Shown: positions 61,530 through 64,000 of the stretch, piece after piece | Position numbering within the stretch: the stretch's first letter is position 1 | How the letters are laid out: every line of letters starts with the position of its first letter | Assembly (NCBI GenBank): GCA_023391105.1 | Contig: JAEWBO010000025.1 | Span: 62,001 to 126,000 of the forward strand | Reading direction: 5' to 3' | Length of the DNA stretch: 64,000 nt | Source: Bacillota bacterium | GTDB lineage: Bacteria > Bacillota > Clostridia > Christensenellales > SZUA-584 | The notes under the pieces: generated by a model | Told to the model about the DNA's origin: nothing | Database searches by the model: none | What the model saw: the letters and a program-made list of their open reading frames with translations, nothing else | Program-made: the position numbers and the translations under genes

Positions 61530-63067
61530 GAACTAAGCATTCAATTCGAAATGTCATGGTGGGGATTATATCTCAAGCTTTGATAGTCATCATCGGATTT
61601 GTTTCGAGGAAAATATTAATTGTCACTCTTGGCTACGAGCTTGCGGGTATAAACAACTTATTAACGCCAGTTATTTCTATGCTGGGCTTAACAGAGCTTG
61701 GTATAGGTACAGCGATAATCTGCAATCTATATAAGCCATTAGCGGATAGTGATGAGCATAAGATTACAGCTTTGGTTCAATTCTATGCGAAGGCTTACCG
61801 ATGGATTGGTTTTATCGTGCTGGGCCTTGGCTTGGCGGTTACCCCATTTCTCAATGTCCTGCTCAAAGATCCCATGGATCCGACGTATCTTGCGATCATA
61901 TTTCTGTTATTTTTATCAGATACTGTCATGTCCTATTTCTTCGCACACAAAAGGTCTTTGCTATTTGCCGATCAACGCAACGATATCGTTATGACAGTCA
62001 GTATGGTCAGCACAATAACGGCAAGCTTGGTGCAAATCGTCTTACTTTTGCTCACGCAGAATTATATTCTATATTTGAGCTTTAAGGTTGTCATACGTGT
62101 TGTTGAAAACTTTATACTGGCTCGAATCGCGGACAAGCGATATCCGTATATCAAGCATGTACCCCGAATATCTTTAGACGGAGAAACAAAAGAACGTATT
62201 GTTTCCAACACAAAGGCGTTGTCATTGCATTATGTAGGCAATTACCTAATAACTGGCACTGATAATATTATTATCTCTAAGTTTTTAGGGTTGGTCATTA
62301 ACGCGTTCTATGGGAACTACTTTTTGATACTGACGACTTTAAGAACGCTGATTAGTCAATTCTCAACGGGTATAATGGCTTCGTTCGGGAATATGCTTAC
62401 GGAAGAAAATAGTGAAAAAACACATGATGTTTTTAAGAAAGCGTATTTTTTAAATTTTGTGATTTATAATTTCGCATCAGTTGCCCTGCTGTGTCTTTTA
62501 AATCCGTTCATCACGCTTTGGATTGGCAGCGAATCATTGCTGTCTATGCCAGTCGTCATGATTTTATCGCTGAATTTTTATATCACAGGTATTTCTGAAG
62601 TGCTGGGTTCGCTTCGGACAAGCGCAGGAATATTTCAGCCAGATAAGTACCTGCACATTGCCCTTTCGGTGCTCAATTTGGTGGTGTCCGTCGGTTTGGT
62701 GCAGGTTATTGGTATATTCGGTATTTTTTTGGGCACGCTAATCTGTCTGCTGATTAAAGAAGTCACCGTGTTACCGCGTATTGTTTATAGACGTATACTA
62801 AACGTTCCGGTGTGTGAATATTACAAAAGAGTGGTTCCATACTTTCTCACCACATTGCTATCAGCGGCACTTTCTGCGTCTGTATGCTTATATGCTATTC
62901 CCATTGGAGGTATAATCGGCTTTTTGCTGAAATGTATAGTTTGTCTGCTTATACCCAACGGGCTTATCTTATTACTGTACAGAAGGACGAAAGAGTTTAT
63001 TTATGCTGGGGATTTAATGAAGCAAGCATTGGTTAAATTCGGCAGGAAGGAGGAAACGGCGAGATGA
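61526..63067 (+). CDS. wzx: Oligosaccharide flippase (Wzx/PST family)
   Basis: 513 residues with about 14 hydrophobic helices. The start NVMVGIISQALIVIIGFVSR and ELAGINNLLTPVISMLGLTELG are typical of Firmicute capsule flippases; TDNIIISKFLGLVINAFYGNYF is a conserved mid-protein segment. It exports lipid-linked repeat units for Wzy. Four-base overlaps tie it to the glycosyltransferase before and the WbsX gene after. Confidence 0.88.
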   Translation: MRTKHSIRNVMVGIISQALIVIIGFVSRKILIVTLGYELAGINNLLTPVISMLGLTELGIGTAIICNLYKPLADSDEHKITALVQFYAKAYRWIGFIVLGLGLAVTPFLNVLLKDPMDPTYLAIIFLLFLSDTVMSYFFAHKRSLLFADQRNDIVMTVSMVSTITASLVQIVLLLLTQNYILYLSFKVVIRVVENFILARIADKRYPYIKHVPRISLDGETKERIVSNTKALSLHYVGNYLITGTDNIIISKFLGLVINAFYGNYFLILTTLRTLISQFSTGIMASFGNMLTEENSEKTHDVFKKAYFLNFVIYNFASVALLCLLNPFITLWIGSESLLSMPVVMILSLNFYITGISEVLGSLRTSAGIFQPDKYLHIALSVLNLVVSVGLVQVIGIFGIFLGTLICLLIKEVTVLPRIVYRRILNVPVCEYYKRVVPYFLTTLLSAALSASVCLYAIPIGGIIGFLLKCIVCLLIPNGLILLLYRRTKEFIYAGDLMKQALVKFGRKEETAR

Positions 63068-64000
63068 AAATTATCGCGTTTTATCTGCCTCAATTTCATG
63101 AGATAGAAGAGAATAATCGCTGGTGGGGGGATGGATTTACAGAATGGACCAATGTAAGACGTGCCAAACCACTTTATAAAGGACATTACCAGCCCCGTAT
63201 TCCCCTTAATAAGCGCTACTATAACCTGCTGGATCCTGAGACGCGGCAGTGGCAGGCTGATATAGCAAAGAAGCACGGTGTTTATGGATTTTGCTACTAT
63301 CATTATTGGTTTAATGGGGCAATGTTGCTTGAAAAGCCCGCAGAGGAGATGCTTCGTTTAAAGAAGCCGGATATGCCTTTTTGCTTTAGCTGGGCAAACG
63401 AGAGCTGGACAAGAGCTTGGAAGGGGAAGGAAAGAGAAATCCTTATCTCACAGGAGTACGGGGAAGAACAAGATTGGATCGAGCATTTTGAGTACTTGCT
63501 GCCTTTTTTTATGGACAGACGGTACATTTTAGTAGACGAAAAGCCGCTCTTCGTTATATATCGGCCTGAGCTGATGCCATGCTGTAATCAGATGATTGAC
63601 TGCTGGCAGGAGCAGGCGAAGAAGAATGGATTAAAGGGGCTGACAATCGCTTATCAGAATGTTCATTTTAACCGTTTAGACGAAAAGGATGAAAGCCGTT
63701 TTGATTATGGCATTGAATATCAGCCGGCATATGCGTTTACAGATTATTCTGACGATTATCGTTCGCGGCTTTTTAAAAGGCTTTTTACTGTATTCAGACG
63801 TAAAATCAGGAAAGTATCATCTGTACTTTTAGGTAAACCGGATATGTCTAAACGGCTGGATTTAAGTTATGATGAGCTTTGGCGTTATGTGCTGGCACGC
63901 GAACCTAATAATGAAAAGAAAATACCGGGTGCCTTCGTTGACTGGGATAATTCACCGAGGCACAAAGAGCGTGGGGTTATATATAGAGGAGCGTCTCCTG
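63064..64000 (+). CDS. WbsX-like glycosyltransferase/hydrolase-fold protein (3' end cut by window)
   Basis: The frame opens at ATG 63064, overlapping the wzx stop, and stays open to the window end (about 312 codons). AFYLPQFHEIEENNRWWGDGF and TEWTNVRRAKPLYKGHYQPR, GVYGFCYYHYWF, SWANESWTRAW and FVDWDNSPRH are the hallmarks of the WbsX family found in O-antigen and capsule loci (GH99-like fold). Its exact activity is not established. The gene and probably the operon continue past the window. Confidence 0.88.
   Translation, partial: MKIIAFYLPQFHEIEENNRWWGDGFTEWTNVRRAKPLYKGHYQPRIPLNKRYYNLLDPETRQWQADIAKKHGVYGFCYYHYWFNGAMLLEKPAEEMLRLKKPDMPFCFSWANESWTRAWKGKEREILISQEYGEEQDWIEHFEYLLPFFMDRRYILVDEKPLFVIYRPELMPCCNQMIDCWQEQAKKNGLKGLTIAYQNVHFNRLDEKDESRFDYGIEYQPAYAFTDYSDDYRSRLFKRLFTVFRRKIRKVSSVLLGKPDMSKRLDLSYDELWRYVLAREPNNEKKIPGAFVDWDNSPRHKERGVIYRGASP

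Overview
The window looks like chromosomal DNA of a Firmicute, most likely a member of the class Clostridia. This rests on gene content and order (rplS-rbgA-rnhB-yraN, comM-dprA-topA-trmFO-hslV-hslU, RNase J, YlbF, MltG followed by a U32 peptidase), on strong GGAGG ribosome binding sites, and on sigma-A type promoters. The genus cannot be told from the sequence alone.

Layout. (1) 1-1320: the 3' part of a bifunctional NAD(P)HX repair enzyme. (2) 1478-11630, minus strand: a compact shikimate/Phe/Tyr operon in transcription order aroF-tyrA-aroB-aroA-aroC-pheA-aroE/K-aroQ, followed by a WYL regulator and a GyrI-like/Cys-rich protein. The operon has a clear promoter, a 37-codon leader peptide rich in Tyr and Phe, and a terminator hairpin, so it appears to be controlled by ribosome-mediated attenuation. 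(3) 11672-12998, minus strand: an ECF transporter S component plus a uridine-kinase-like kinase. The untranslated leader of this pair contains an intrinsic terminator and a competing hairpin, which suggests a riboswitch-type control of unknown ligand. (4) 13155-35892, plus strand: housekeeping genes. A three-gene membrane glycosylation module (GT-C enzyme, PMT-like mannosyltransferase, GtrA) sits between yraN and comM. A fused sugar nucleotidyltransferase with a degenerate phosphomannomutase domain precedes RNase J.

(5) 36058-64000: a large cell-surface polysaccharide locus, visibly more AT-rich. It carries a dTDP-rhamnose module (rmlD, rmlA, rmlC, rmlB), a DUF3048 lipoprotein, and a CDP-3,6-dideoxyhexose module (rfbF, rfbG, rfbH). 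The latter continues in a translationally coupled run with a reductase, a thiamine-diphosphate enzyme of the type that adds a two-carbon branch in yersiniose synthesis, an HpcH/HpaI-like aldolase and a HAD phosphatase. This is the best candidate for an undescribed pathway in the window: a branched-chain deoxysugar made and attached through a GtrA/GtrB/GT-C system. Two decayed insertion sequence regions (IS256-like, 51868-52510; IS1595-like, 54591-55409) flank an inverted, AT-rich GT-C gene. Beyond them lies a Wzy-type operon: two duplicated pairs of family 2 glycosyltransferases around a polymerase, a further glycosyltransferase, a flippase, and a WbsX-type protein that runs off the end of the window.

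No tRNA, rRNA or CRISPR array was seen. Domain assignments are from reading the translations and recalling family motifs; no database search was run.
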